64,000 nucleotides of DNA, taken from Algoriphagus limi. GTDB lineage: Bacteria > Bacteroidota > Bacteroidia > Cytophagales > Cyclobacteriaceae. The stretch lies in contig NZ_JANWGH010000002.1 of NCBI RefSeq assembly GCF_024919275.1, positions 186,001 through 250,000 on the forward strand. Reading direction: 5' to 3'. Position 1 is the first letter of the stretch. Each line of letters opens with the position of its first letter. The position numbers were made by a program, and so were the translations under genes. This document shows positions 53,595-63,692 of this stretch, piece after piece. Under the pieces are notes generated by a model that was not told the DNA's origin, ran no database searches, and saw only the letters and a program-made list of their open reading frames with translations.

Positions 53595-54155
53595 TTAGAT
53601 TTTACTTTCGTAATGGTTTTGCAAGAATTCTGACTTTAGAATTCTCAATTTGCTGCTCAATGATTCATCAAGCTGCCGGTCATTGACCTTCAATATAAAT
53701 CCGCCGATAAGGTTCGGATTAACTTTCTCTTCAAGAATTACAGTCTTCAAACCGGAAATCTCCTTGACGATTTTCACAAATTCCTCACGAAGTTTTGCAT
53801 CGATCGGGAAAGTGGTCGTCAACTGAGCGACTTGAATAGACTTATGCTTGTTGTACTGATTTTCAAACTCCCGGGCTACATCAAGCAAAATTTCCTCCCT
53901 ATTTTTTCGGGAAATAATCTCAAAAAAGCTCATCGTCATTTTTTGAGCACTATCAGCAAACAAAGCCTTCAAGACTTTCAACTTTTTGTCAGAAGTCACC
54001 ACAGGATTCTTCAACAAAAAGCCCAATTCTTTATTAGCCTTCTCGATAGCTGAAAGCTTCTGAAAATCTGCATGTACTTCCTCCAGATTACCCTTTTCAA
54101 GGGCCAGTTCCAAAATGGACTTGGCATAGCGGGAGGCTACTCGATGGTTTGACAT
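53595..54155 (-). CDS. atpH: ATP synthase F1 subunit delta
   Basis: 186 residues of the OSCP/delta family that links F1 to the peripheral stalk. It starts with RVASRYAKSILELALEKGNLEEV and ends with LKTVILEEKVNPNLIGGFILKVNDRQLDESLSSKL, the family's C-terminal signature. Sits between atpF and atpA. Confidence 0.96.
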   Translation of the reverse strand: MSNHRVASRYAKSILELALEKGNLEEVHADFQKLSAIEKANKELGFLLKNPVVTSDKKLKVLKALFADSAQKMTMSFFEIISRKNREEILLDVAREFENQYNKHKSIQVAQLTTTFPIDAKLREEFVKIVKEISGLKTVILEEKVNPNLIGGFILKVNDRQLDESLSSKLRILKSEFLQNHYESKI

Positions 54156-54165
54156 GGAGGTCGGG

Positions 54166-54660
54166 TTAGTTAAGCTTCAAATCTTTTACAAACTCATCCA
54201 CCAATGCTTTCTGAGAAGCATCATCAGACAAGTTTTTCTTCAATAATTTCTCTGTTACTTCAAGGGTCAAAGCAGCCACTTGGTTCTTGACATCAGCAAG
54301 AGCAGCTTTTTTCTCAGTTTCAATTACCGCTTTCGCATTTTCGATCAACTGAGCTCCTTGTTTCTGAGCTTCGGTTTTAGCTTCTTCAATCATCTTGTTA
54401 GAAGCTTCCTGAGCTTTCTTCAGGATGGTATCTCTTTCCAAACGAGCTTCAGCTAAAAGCTTTTCGTTCTCAGCCTTTAGGTTAGCCATTTCGTTTCGAG
54501 CGATTTCAGCTGACTTCAATGCATTTTCAATGCTGCTTTCACGCTCTTCCAAGGCTGCCAACATAGGCTTCCAAGCAAATTTGATCAGAATGAAAAGCAA
54601 TCCCAGGAAGCCAAAAAGCTGCCAGAAAATAAGACCGGAACCAGGGGTTATCAAATCCAT
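54166..54660 (-). CDS. atpF: ATP synthase Fo subunit b
   Basis: 164 residues. One N-terminal membrane segment (about 9-27, LIFWQLFGFLGLLFILIKF) is followed by a long charged amphipathic helix (about 35-150). This is the layout of the peripheral stalk dimer. Spaced 10 bases from atpH. Confidence 0.96.
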   Translation of the reverse strand: MDLITPGSGLIFWQLFGFLGLLFILIKFAWKPMLAALEERESSIENALKSAEIARNEMANLKAENEKLLAEARLERDTILKKAQEASNKMIEEAKTEAQKQGAQLIENAKAVIETEKKAALADVKNQVAALTLEVTEKLLKKNLSDDASQKALVDEFVKDLKLN

Positions 54661-54738
54661 GATGTATGATTTAATTCAGTTTGTTCAATAGAGAGAAAGA
54701 AAGGGGAAAGGCCTAACGCCATTCCCCAATCAGATTTT

Positions 54739-54996
54739 TTAGCTGATGCCTGCGATATTCAAAGCAATCAACAAACAGATTACCGCTGCGAACAGGGAAA
54801 CCACCTCGATCAAGGCTGCGATGATCAACATAGCACCTTGGATCTTACCAGCAGCTTCAGGCTGACGAGCAATAGATTCCATTGCCTGACCACCGATACG
54901 ACCGATACCAAGTCCTGCGCCAATCGCAACAATACCCGCACCGATACCAGCTCCCATAAGAGCGTAACCAGCAGTCAACAAGATAGACATTAACAT
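54739..54996 (-). CDS. atpE: ATP synthase Fo subunit c
   Basis: 85 residues forming a two-helix hairpin. TM1 is Gly/Ala rich (GAGIGAGIVAIGAGLGIGRIGG), the polar loop is ARQPEA and TM2 carries the ion-carrying Glu in ALIEVVSLFAAV. The Gln and Glu-Ser ligands typical of Na+-binding c rings are not evident, so proton coupling is more likely. Confidence 0.96.
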   Translation of the reverse strand: MLMSILLTAGYALMGAGIGAGIVAIGAGLGIGRIGGQAMESIARQPEAAGKIQGAMLIIAALIEVVSLFAAVICLLIALNIAGIS

Positions 54997-55034
54997 AGTA
55001 GTTGTATTTATAAATTGAACAAAGAAATTCCTAA

Positions 55035-56063
55035 TTAATGATGATCATCATGTGCATGTTCAGCAACTGCACTTCCGATGTACATCGCTGTAAACAGCGT
55101 AAATACATAGGCTTGAATAGTCGCAACAAGCAATTCGATGATATTGATAAAGGTCACCATCAAGGTACTTACTACCCCGATCGTGTATGATTCAAAGATG
55201 AATGCCAAGGCAATGAAACCAAGGATTACAATGTGACCTGCCGTGATCGCCACAAACAATCGGACCATCAAGGCAAAAGGCTTCGTAAACAAACCAATGA
55301 TTTCAACCGGAACGATGATCAGCAACATTGGAATCGGAACTCCAGGCGTTGCAAACACGTGCTTCCAGTAATCCTTATTTCCATTTACATTGGTAATGAT
55401 GAATGTCAACACCGCCAACGTCATGGTAACAGCTATGTTACCAGTCATGTTAGCTGCACCTGGAAGTAGACCTAGCAGGTTACCAAACCAGATGAACAAG
55501 AATAAAGTCAGGAGATAAGGAACGAATTTTTTGTATTTCGGACCGATGGATTTTTGAGCGATCTCGTCGCGAACGAAAATCACAATTGGCTCGATGATCG
55601 CCGCGGCACCCTTTGGAGCAACAGCACCGTTCTTTTTGTAATGATTAGCAGCAGACAAAGCCACCCAAGCCAAAAGAATCATCACGATAAACATCATGAC
55701 CACGTTTTTGGTGATGGAAAGCTCGATAAAGCTTGCACCATCCACTCTTCCCAAATGATCATGCTCATCAATGTAATAGCCTTCGTGCGCATACTCTTTT
55801 CCAAAAGCATGAGTCTCGTGATTTTGGAAATCAGTTGAACTGAAAAATTCCAATCCACGGTCTGAAGAATAGACAATTACAGGAAGTGGAAGGGTTACGT
55901 GAGTATGTCCAAAAGTCGCAATATGCCACTCATGCGAATCCTTCACGTGATGCATGATGAAGCTTGTTTTATCTTCCTCAGAACCTGCTGCGAAGGACTG
56001 AGGGGCATTGAACAGCAAAAAAGCTGAAAATAAAAGACTTAGGACCAGAAATTTGCGCGTCAT
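55035..56063 (-). CDS. atpB: ATP synthase Fo subunit a
   Basis: 342 residues. I start at the ATG at 56063 (MTRKFLVLSLLFSAFLLFN), which gives a signal peptide and avoids overlap with the upstream gene. A longer in-frame start at 56129 would add 22 residues and overlap it. A His-rich extramembrane domain (about 25-110) precedes the subunit a core, with the essential Arg in MVRLFVAITAGH and the ELLVATIQAYVFTLF signature, and a His/Asp-rich tail. The N-terminal extension is common in Bacteroidota from general knowledge. Confidence 0.94.
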   Translation of the reverse strand: MTRKFLVLSLLFSAFLLFNAPQSFAAGSEEDKTSFIMHHVKDSHEWHIATFGHTHVTLPLPVIVYSSDRGLEFFSSTDFQNHETHAFGKEYAHEGYYIDEHDHLGRVDGASFIELSITKNVVMMFIVMILLAWVALSAANHYKKNGAVAPKGAAAIIEPIVIFVRDEIAQKSIGPKYKKFVPYLLTLFLFIWFGNLLGLLPGAANMTGNIAVTMTLAVLTFIITNVNGNKDYWKHVFATPGVPIPMLLIIVPVEIIGLFTKPFALMVRLFVAITAGHIVILGFIALAFIFESYTIGVVSTLMVTFINIIELLVATIQAYVFTLFTAMYIGSAVAEHAHDDHH

Positions 56064-56082
56064 CAACTCTTCTTTTTGAGGG

Positions 56083-56466
56083 CTACTTCGAAATCGGGCG
56101 CAAGTTAGATAGAAAGGCGTATATATCAAATATTAAGTAGAACAAAAAAATCACAAAGAAATCCGCGATAAACAAAATAATATTTTCCATTCCGGGCCAA
56201 ACTTCCACTCCAATGAAAACCAAAGAGGCAATCAACCTTAGTATCATAGCCAAAACTGAAATTTGAAAGAAATTTTCAGAAAGTGCTTTAAGTAGTGCTC
56301 CATGGAGTAATCCTATTAAAAATGAGAGAATTAAGAGGAAAAAATAGATATCCCAGATGCGTTCATGAATGATTGCGGGGAAGATTACTTGGAGCCCCAA
56401 AATCAAAAGTGCAAGAACTGCTGATAACAAAAAGAATTTGAACTGTAAATTGTTGAGAATCTTCAT
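56083..56466 (-). CDS. Small polytopic membrane protein of the atp operon
   Basis: 127 residues with about four hydrophobic segments and no motif I recognise. The ATG at 56466 (MKILNNLQFKFFLL) is preferred over a TTG at 56505. It sits between the AtpZ-like gene and atpB, where many genomes encode AtpI-type assembly factors or a small hypothetical protein. An assembly or Mg2+-related role is only inferred from position. Confidence 0.7.
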   Translation of the reverse strand: MKILNNLQFKFFLLSAVLALLILGLQVIFPAIIHERIWDIYFFLLILSFLIGLLHGALLKALSENFFQISVLAMILRLIASLVFIGVEVWPGMENIILFIADFFVIFLFYLIFDIYAFLSNLRPISK

Positions 56467-56506
56467 GAAGGTGAATTTTGGGCAAAGGTAGCCCATTTCT
56501 CTCAAA

Positions 56507-56752
56507 CTATCGGTCCTGCTTCATAGATAGCCAAAGTTGATAAAAGGCTACAAAAACCGATAAAAAGCTAAACAGAAGCAGCCAAACAGGGAACTTCATG
56601 TCTGATTTCTGCTGAACCCACCAACCAAACCAAGTGCCTGCCCCGATGATGGCAAAAAGTTGAAAAGAGAGTCCGATGTACTTCACGAAAGTCGGAGGAT
56701 TTGGAACAGGCTTCTTTTCTTTTGTATCCGAAGACTTTTGGGAGGGATTCAT
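56507..56752 (-). CDS. AtpZ/AtpI-like protein
   Basis: 81 residues with two membrane segments (about 24-44 and 53-73) around FGWWVQQKSDMKFPVW. This is the size and layout of AtpZ, which with AtpI helps assemble the c ring. It is the first gene of the atp operon, divergent from sprE across 128 bases that should hold both promoters. Confidence 0.8.
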   Translation of the reverse strand: MNPSQKSSDTKEKKPVPNPPTFVKYIGLSFQLFAIIGAGTWFGWWVQQKSDMKFPVWLLLFSFLSVFVAFYQLWLSMKQDR

Positions 56753-56880
56753 TCTCTTAAATTAGGTAAAAAATTTTCCCATCAGAAAGGTGTGGCCTTT
56801 GTTTTGAAATAAATAGAAATCCCGAATCGTTCCTCTTTTGTCCAAAAAGACTATTTTGCTAATCAATTCTGAAAGTCTGC

Positions 56881-59496
56881 ATGCGTTTTTTAAATAGAGT
56901 TCTTTTCCTTTTCCTCCTACTCTTGGCGGCTTGCTCATCCGAGCGGGACACCTTCACCAATCGGGCTTTCCACAATCTCACTTCTCACTATAATGCTTAT
57001 TACTTGGCAGATGTGAAAATTGAGGAGGTTTTGGACGAAAACAGGTCAGATTACAAAGAAGACTACACGCAGATACTACCGGTTTTTATTCCAATTGATT
57101 CCGGCGTCATTCAGGCAAATCAGGAGAAGTTGGAATCAGCCCGTGAACTAGCATCCAAAGCCATCGAATGGCATCGCATCTCCAAATGGGTAGACGACAG
57201 CTATTTTCTTTTGGGAAAAATAGATTATCTGCAAGCTGACTTTGATGACGCTAAAAACACGCTGAAGTATGTCAATGTAGAAAGTAAGGATCGGGACCTT
57301 CGCCATCAGGCTCTCATTGGGCTGCTTCGCATTTATGTGGATTTGGGAGAAATCGAAAACGCCAATTTCACCATTGACTACCTTTCCAAGGAGCAAAAGA
57401 TCTCGGAAGACAATCGCTTCGAGCTATACAAAACCTTAGCCTATTATTACGAAAAGCGAAATGATCAAAATGGGGTCATCGGTGCTTTGGACCGGGCTGT
57501 AGAATATTCCAAAAACAAAAAAGAAGCGTCCCGCATTTACTTCATCTTAGCACAACGCTATCAGCGTGAAGGCTTGGATAATTTGGCTTATGATTTTTAC
57601 AAAAAGACATTGGAAGGGAATCCACCTTACGAGCGGGCATTTTTCGCACAGCTTTTTGCGCAGCAAGTAGCTGAACTCAATGCCACGAAGGACTTGCGAA
57701 AAGTTCGCAACTATTATGAAGCTCTCTACAAAGACCCTAAAAACAAGGATCTAAAGGATGTGGTGGTATATGAAAGAGCACTGTTCGAAGAGAAGCAAGG
57801 AGACCTTCCTTTAACAGTGGACTTACTGCATCAGGCGGCGAAAGAGCCGGGAAGCAATCCCAGATTGAAAGGCTACATCTATCAAAAGTTGGCTGATATT
57901 TATCTTGAAGAATACAGCGACTACCGAGCAACCAAATACTATTTGGACTCAGCGCTCACATTTATTAGAGAAACAGACCCCGTAGCTGCTCAGATTGCTG
58001 ACCAAAAGGAAGTTTTGGATCAATATGTATTTCATGTAGAGCGAATTCAAAGCAATGACAGCTTGGTACGATTGAGCGGACTCAGTGAAGAAGAGCAGCG
58101 GTTAATTGCAGAACAATTCATCAAAAAGGAAGAAGAGCGGCTATTGGCAGAGGCAAGGGAGAAAGAGCAACCTAAGAATACCAGCATTTTTGATAACCTA
58201 CTTGCCTTTTCAGATCGCGGTACCGGCTCAACTTTCTACTTCGACAATGCTGTAGCTATGCAGCAGGGAGCGATTGATTTCCGACGAGTTTGGGGAAATC
58301 GTCCACTTCAAGACAATTGGCGGAGAAGCGCAGCAATCTTTCAAAGCAATACAACTACCGCTCCAGAATCCGAGCAAGATTCCTTGAGTAACAGTGAAGA
58401 GAACCCACTCAGCCAATTACCCGATATCGAAAGCCTTTTGGCTCAAATCCCACAAAGCGAAGAAGAGATCGCAACCTTGAATGATGAATTAGAGGAATCT
58501 TATTTTGAATTGGGTAAACTCCTCTATTTTGATTTGGAAGAGGATGAGGCAAGTATCGACAATTTGGAGATTTTGGTTCGAGAATATCCAAGTAGCAGCC
58601 GAAAACCCGAAGCTTATTACTTGCTTTACCTAGCACAAAAAGATCGAGGGGGGAATTTTCAACAATATGTCAGTCGCCTTAATCGGGAATTCCCGGAATC
58701 TCAATACACTTTCTCAGTAAATAATCCGGATGCTGCTTCGGGCAATCTTGCCTACATGGCTTCCTCCAAAAATTACGAGCAAGCTTATGATATGTATTAC
58801 GCTGGACAATACAGACAGGCTAGACAATTGATTCAGCGGACATTAGAAGAATATCCACTTACCCGAAATACCGAACGCCTTTTGTTACTTGACATTATGG
58901 TGACGGGAAAAATTGAGAGTAAGGCAAGGTTTAGGGAACGATTGGAAGCCTACATCGAAAATTCCCAAGATGAACAATTGGTGGAATTGGCAAGGAATAT
59001 GCTAAAACCCTTGCTGTCGGCAGAAGAATTGGCTGCATTGAATCCAGTTGATTCCACAGCCTTGGATTCAACCAATCAAGTGCTTGCAGAAGCAGATTCT
59101 ACAACCACGAAACCAAATCTGATTGATTCGCCTTTTAAACTCAATGAAAGTCAGACTCATATCATGGTTTTGGTGATGAATCCGGAAGAAGCTGAGCAAT
59201 TCCAGGGAGTCATCGGAGACTTGGAAAATTTCCATGCTAAAAACTTCTCCAATGCGAGACTACGGACTGGAAACATGAACATGAATAGGGAAAATGCCAT
59301 TTTCATCATTAGCCCATTCAACAATGCAGAAAAAGCAAAAGAGTATTACCAGAAATTCATGGAAGATTTCGAGTCGCCAAATATTACTGACAAGATCAAG
59401 GAAAATGCCTTCTTCATTTCTATTGAAAACTTCCAGACATTAAACCGAACAAAAAATATCGAAGAGTATCGAACCTTCTTTAAGGTCGCCTATTAA
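56881..59496 (+). CDS. sprE: SprE/PorW-type gliding and type IX secretion lipoprotein
   Basis: 871 residues with a lipobox (LAAC, Cys about 19) followed by SERDTFTNRAFHNLTSHYNAYY, a hallmark of SprE/PorW. Many tetratricopeptide-like helical repeats follow, a low-complexity acidic and Ser-rich linker (about 495-520), and a C-terminal region with repeated MNPEEAEQF/IISPFNNAEKAKEYYQ segments. SprE/PorW is a periplasmic lipoprotein needed for type IX secretion and gliding in Flavobacterium and Porphyromonas. The PBP1A gene follows 4 bases later. Confidence 0.88.
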   Translation: MRFLNRVLFLFLLLLAACSSERDTFTNRAFHNLTSHYNAYYLADVKIEEVLDENRSDYKEDYTQILPVFIPIDSGVIQANQEKLESARELASKAIEWHRISKWVDDSYFLLGKIDYLQADFDDAKNTLKYVNVESKDRDLRHQALIGLLRIYVDLGEIENANFTIDYLSKEQKISEDNRFELYKTLAYYYEKRNDQNGVIGALDRAVEYSKNKKEASRIYFILAQRYQREGLDNLAYDFYKKTLEGNPPYERAFFAQLFAQQVAELNATKDLRKVRNYYEALYKDPKNKDLKDVVVYERALFEEKQGDLPLTVDLLHQAAKEPGSNPRLKGYIYQKLADIYLEEYSDYRATKYYLDSALTFIRETDPVAAQIADQKEVLDQYVFHVERIQSNDSLVRLSGLSEEEQRLIAEQFIKKEEERLLAEAREKEQPKNTSIFDNLLAFSDRGTGSTFYFDNAVAMQQGAIDFRRVWGNRPLQDNWRRSAAIFQSNTTTAPESEQDSLSNSEENPLSQLPDIESLLAQIPQSEEEIATLNDELEESYFELGKLLYFDLEEDEASIDNLEILVREYPSSSRKPEAYYLLYLAQKDRGGNFQQYVSRLNREFPESQYTFSVNNPDAASGNLAYMASSKNYEQAYDMYYAGQYRQARQLIQRTLEEYPLTRNTERLLLLDIMVTGKIESKARFRERLEAYIENSQDEQLVELARNMLKPLLSAEELAALNPVDSTALDSTNQVLAEADSTTTKPNLIDSPFKLNESQTHIMVLVMNPEEAEQFQGVIGDLENFHAKNFSNARLRTGNMNMNRENAIFIISPFNNAEKAKEYYQKFMEDFESPNITDKIKENAFFISIENFQTLNRTKNIEEYRTFFKVAY

Positions 59497-59500
59497 TCAT

Positions 59501-61804
59501 ATGAGTAAGTCTAAAAAACCAACTACCCCAACTTGGGTCAATAAAACCATCAAATTTCTATGGATTGCCTTCGCCGCCGGCGTTTTGGGATTCATCGTTT
59601 TTGTGTGGATGGTCAGTGTGAATTTCTTGGGGCTGTTTGGTCCCCTACCCGATTTCAAAGCCCTCGAAAATCCTGATACTGAAGTAGCTTCTGAGCTGTA
59701 CTCAGCTGATGGGGTATTGCTAGGGACCTACTATCGGGAAAACCGAAGTCCGGTTACCTTTAATGAACTCTCTCCCAATCTAGTGAATGCCTTGATTGCT
59801 ACAGAGGACGTTCGATTTGAAGACCATTCCGGGATAGACCTGAAAGCAATGATTCGTGTATTTGTCAAATCCATCTTATTGGGACAAGATGCTGGTGGTG
59901 GTTCTACCTTGAGTCAGCAGACAGCTAAAAACCTATTTAAAACTCGAACGGATGCCAATCAGGGACTTTTGAGTTCGGTGCCTGGGCTGAGAATGCTCAT
60001 CATCAAAACCAAAGAATGGATTGTAGCCACTCAACTGGAAAAGGCATATACCAAAAAGGAAATCCTAACATTATACTTAAACACTTCCGAATTCGGATCA
60101 AATGCCTATGGTATTAAAACTGCGGCTGAGACTTTTTTCAACAAAGAACCTTCCGAGCTAAATGTTCAGGAAGCTGCAGTTTTGGTGGGCTTGTTCAAAG
60201 CGCCAACTTATTACTCCCCGGTTTATAATCCGGATAATTCTTTGCGCAGAAGGAATACCGTTTTGAGCCAAATGGTGAAAAATGACGTATTGACTGAGGC
60301 TGAATATGATTCTCTAGCGCAATTACCCATTGATTTGGATTACAATGTCGCCAACCATAACAAAGGTTTAGCTACCTATTTCCGGGAAATCCTAAAAGCT
60401 GATTTATTGAAATGGAGTAAAGAAAACCTGAAGCCTGACGGAAGCTCTTATGACTTGTTTGGAGATGGGTTAAAGATCTATACCACTATTGATAGTCGCA
60501 TGCAACGCTACGCAGAGGAAGCGGTAGCTGAGCATATGAAGGAACTTCAAAAAGCATTTTATAAGGAAATGAACGGGAGAGATCCTTGGGTGGATAGTGA
60601 AAACCGGGTGATCCCAAATTTCATAGAAAATGCCGTCAAGCGGACGGAAGCTTATCGATTGCTAAAGCTTCGCTACAAAAGCGATGAGGACTCCATCAAT
60701 ATTAAGCTCAATGAGAAAAAGCCGATGAAGGTCTTTTCTTGGGAAGGAGAAATCGACACGCTGATGAGCACGATGGATTCTCTGCGCTATTACAAGAAGT
60801 TTCTTCAAGCAGGCTTTATGAGTATGGATCCACACACCGGCCATATCAAAGCTTGGGTTGGTGGAATCGATCATAAGTACTTCAAATTTGATCATGTGAA
60901 GCAGGGTAAACGTCAGCCGGGTTCTACCTTCAAGCCTTTTGTTTATGCTGCAGCTATCGAGAATGGATACAGCCCATGCTATTCTGTGATCGATCAGCCT
61001 GTAGAAGTTTTCATTCCTGGCCAACCTGCATGGAGTCCTTCCAATGCGAATGGGGAGTTTACCTACGAAAAAATGACCATCCGAAAGGCTATGGCTCAAT
61101 CAGTCAATTCGGTAACTGCTTATATGATGAAAAAGCTTAGCCCAAAAGTGGTGGTGGAAACTGCCAGGAGAATTGGGGTTACCAGTGATTTGGAAGAAGT
61201 TCCTGCCTTGGCTTTGGGTGTGAATGATGTTTCCATTTTCGAAATGGTAGGAGCTTTTGGCACCTTTGTGAACAAAGGAGAATACACTACACCATTTTAT
61301 ATTGATCGGATCGAGGACAAAAACGGAAATGTAATTCAGCAGTTCACACCCAAGAAACGACCTGCCATGAGTGAAGAGCATGCCTATCTCATGACTTACA
61401 TGCTTCGAGGAGGATTTGAAGAGGAATCGGGAACTAGTCAAGGTGTACCATGGAGTCTTCGCGAAGGCAATGAGCTTGGTGGAAAAACCGGTACTACTCA
61501 AAATGCATCCGATGGATGGTATATGGGAATCAGCAAGGATTTGGTTTCTGGGGTTTGGGTAGGAGGAGATGACCGAGCTATTCACTTCAGAAGTTGGATA
61601 GCAGGTCAAGGTAGCAGAACAGCGAGACCTGTTTGGGTAAAATACATGGAGAAAGTTTATGCAGATAAAGACCTTGGCTACACCAAAGGACCTTTCCCTA
61701 GACCTGAACGGCCATTGAGTATTGAAATTGACTGTGACGTTTATGAGCAAGAAAGTCAGCGATTCGTAGATTTTGATTACGATGCCAAAAAGAATGACTT
61801 TTAA
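59501..61804 (+). CDS. Class A penicillin-binding protein 1A
   Basis: 767 residues. One membrane anchor (about 14-42), a GT51 glycosyltransferase domain with EDVRFEDHSGID (catalytic Glu) and GGGSTLSQQTAKNLF, then a transpeptidase domain with SxxK (STFK in QPGSTFKPF), SVN and GGKTGTTQNASDGW. It polymerises and cross-links peptidoglycan. The immediate link to sprE suggests co-transcription. Confidence 0.95.
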   Translation: MSKSKKPTTPTWVNKTIKFLWIAFAAGVLGFIVFVWMVSVNFLGLFGPLPDFKALENPDTEVASELYSADGVLLGTYYRENRSPVTFNELSPNLVNALIATEDVRFEDHSGIDLKAMIRVFVKSILLGQDAGGGSTLSQQTAKNLFKTRTDANQGLLSSVPGLRMLIIKTKEWIVATQLEKAYTKKEILTLYLNTSEFGSNAYGIKTAAETFFNKEPSELNVQEAAVLVGLFKAPTYYSPVYNPDNSLRRRNTVLSQMVKNDVLTEAEYDSLAQLPIDLDYNVANHNKGLATYFREILKADLLKWSKENLKPDGSSYDLFGDGLKIYTTIDSRMQRYAEEAVAEHMKELQKAFYKEMNGRDPWVDSENRVIPNFIENAVKRTEAYRLLKLRYKSDEDSINIKLNEKKPMKVFSWEGEIDTLMSTMDSLRYYKKFLQAGFMSMDPHTGHIKAWVGGIDHKYFKFDHVKQGKRQPGSTFKPFVYAAAIENGYSPCYSVIDQPVEVFIPGQPAWSPSNANGEFTYEKMTIRKAMAQSVNSVTAYMMKKLSPKVVVETARRIGVTSDLEEVPALALGVNDVSIFEMVGAFGTFVNKGEYTTPFYIDRIEDKNGNVIQQFTPKKRPAMSEEHAYLMTYMLRGGFEEESGTSQGVPWSLREGNELGGKTGTTQNASDGWYMGISKDLVSGVWVGGDDRAIHFRSWIAGQGSRTARPVWVKYMEKVYADKDLGYTKGPFPRPERPLSIEIDCDVYEQESQRFVDFDYDAKKNDF

Positions 61805-61826
61805 ATCAATATAACCACTCACTCCT

Positions 61827-61861
61827 AAAAACAGCTTTCCATCAAAGCTGTTTTTTTAATT
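61827..61861 (+). terminator. Terminator between the PBP1A gene and uvrC
   Basis: 11-bp perfect stem AAAACAGCTTT (61827-61837) with 61844-61854, 6-base loop, followed by T residues. Confidence 0.9.
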
Positions 61862-61868
61862 TAGCCCT

Positions 61869-63677
61869 ATGGAATCCTCTTCATATAGCCCCAACGAGTA
61901 CAACTTACTACCAGACCATCCTGGCGTGTATAAGTATTTCAATGCTACTGGGGAATTAATTTATGTAGGAAAAGCCAAAAGCCTGAAAAAGCGTGTCAGT
62001 AGTTATTTCAACAAAAACACAGGGGTAAATCTCAAAACCCGACGCATGGTTCGGGAAATTGAACGGATTGAAATCACCCTAGTCAATTCGGAGTTTGACG
62101 CTCTGCTCCTCGAAAACAACCTGATCAAAAAATCTCAACCGAAGTACAATATTCTTCTTCGGGATGATAAGACCTATCCTTATTTATTGGTAACTCAGGA
62201 ACCCTTTCCCCGCATTTTTCAAACACGAAAAATGATCCCGGGAAGAGGCACCTATTATGGTCCTTTTGCAAGTGTGAAGGCCATGAATAACGTATTGGAT
62301 TTGATTCGTTCGCTATTTACCATCCGAACCTGTAAGCTGGATCTTTCACCCTATAAAATCCAAGAAGGAAAATATAAGGTTTGTCTTGAATACCATATTG
62401 GCAATTGTCAAGGGCCTTGCGTCGGTCTGCAAAAAGAATCCGACTATCTCAAAGACTTGGATCAGGCGAAGCATATTCTAAAAGGAAATCTGGGTTTACC
62501 CAAATCCTATTTCAAGCAGGAGATGCAGAAATTTGCAGAAAACCTGGAATTTGAAAAAGCCCAGCGAGCAAAGGAAAAACTTGACTTACTAGAGAAATAT
62601 CAAGCCAAATCCTTGGTCGCAAACCCTACTATTCACAATCATGACATCTGTACTTTGGTTGCTGATGAAAAGTATGCTTATGTCAATTACATGCGAGTTA
62701 AAAATGGAGCTCTGATTGTCTCGAAAAACGTAGAACTGAAAAAGAAACTCGACGAAACGGATGAAGAGCTTCTTTTGACGGCTTTAATTCGCCTACAGGA
62801 CCAATTCCAAAGTGATGCTGAAGAAGTATTGGTTCCCTTTGAAATCGAAAATCCAATCGAAGGTTTGAATCTTGTAAATCCAAAAATCGGGGATAAAAAG
62901 AAACTGATTGAGCTATCCTTGAAAAATGCACGATTCTACAAACAAGAGAAAGCATTGCTTCAGGGATTAAATAAGGATAAAAAAGATCGGGTTATCCGAC
63001 AATTACAGGAGGACTTGAGTTTGCCCGAAATTCCAGACCATATCGAATGCTTTGATAACTCAAATATTCAAGGCACAAGTCCAGTAGCCAGTATGGTTTG
63101 CTTTCTGAATGGGAAGCCGGCCGTAAAGGAATATCGACACTTTCATATCAAAACCGTCAAAGGGGCTAACGATTTCGCAAGTATGAAGGAGATCGTAGGA
63201 AGGCGCTACAAGCGCTTATTGGAAGAAGGAAAAAGCCTGCCAAAACTCATTGTGATCGATGGAGGAAAAGGTCAGCTTTCGGCTGCTGTAGAAGCTTTAC
63301 AAGAATTAGGTATCTATGGCAAAATGCCCATTATAGGTATTGCGAAACGTCTAGAGGAAATTTATTTCCCCGGTGACATGTACCCTATTCATATCGATAA
63401 AAAATCGGAAAGTCTCAGACTTTTACAAAGGATTCGGGATGAAGCTCACCGCTTTGCCATTACTTTTCACCGAAAAGTTAGAAGTAAAAATGCTTTCGGA
63501 ACCCAGCTGACAGCTATTCCCGGAATTGGAGAATCCACGGCTAATAAGTTATTAAAGCATTTCAAATCTGTGAAAAAAATCAAAGAAGCTTCAGAACAGG
63601 AGATTGAGGAAGTAATTGGAAAAAGCCGAGCGAAGGATTTATTAGAATGGATGGAAAAAAATAAAGGGAGCAATTAA
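61869..63677 (+). CDS. uvrC: Excinuclease ABC subunit C
   Basis: 602 residues. The GIY-YIG nuclease domain (about 13-95) begins LPDHPGVYKYFNATGELIYVGKAKSLKKRV. A UVR domain lies at about 200-235, then the RNase H-like nuclease core with HIECFDNSNIQGTSPVASMV and IVIDGGKGQLSAA, and a C-terminal helix-hairpin-helix pair (LTAIPGIGESTANKLLKHF). It makes both incisions in nucleotide excision repair. The stop codon lies in the loop of the following terminator. Confidence 0.98.
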   Translation: MESSSYSPNEYNLLPDHPGVYKYFNATGELIYVGKAKSLKKRVSSYFNKNTGVNLKTRRMVREIERIEITLVNSEFDALLLENNLIKKSQPKYNILLRDDKTYPYLLVTQEPFPRIFQTRKMIPGRGTYYGPFASVKAMNNVLDLIRSLFTIRTCKLDLSPYKIQEGKYKVCLEYHIGNCQGPCVGLQKESDYLKDLDQAKHILKGNLGLPKSYFKQEMQKFAENLEFEKAQRAKEKLDLLEKYQAKSLVANPTIHNHDICTLVADEKYAYVNYMRVKNGALIVSKNVELKKKLDETDEELLLTALIRLQDQFQSDAEEVLVPFEIENPIEGLNLVNPKIGDKKKLIELSLKNARFYKQEKALLQGLNKDKKDRVIRQLQEDLSLPEIPDHIECFDNSNIQGTSPVASMVCFLNGKPAVKEYRHFHIKTVKGANDFASMKEIVGRRYKRLLEEGKSLPKLIVIDGGKGQLSAAVEALQELGIYGKMPIIGIAKRLEEIYFPGDMYPIHIDKKSESLRLLQRIRDEAHRFAITFHRKVRSKNAFGTQLTAIPGIGESTANKLLKHFKSVKKIKEASEQEIEEVIGKSRAKDLLEWMEKNKGSN

Positions 63678-63690
63678 GCTCCCTTTTTTA
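63663..63690. terminator. Bidirectional terminator overlapping the uvrC stop codon
   Basis: 9-bp stem AAAGGGAGC (63663-63671) with GCTCCCTTT (63678-63686), loop AATTAA holding the uvrC stop, T run after. It separates convergent genes. Confidence 0.88.
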
Positions 63691-63692
63691 TT

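Noticed and set aside
61100-61822. 240-residue minus-strand frame opposite the PBP1A gene
   Set aside because: It lies within the transpeptidase domain, including SVN and KTG, of a clear plus-strand gene and has no recognisable domain.
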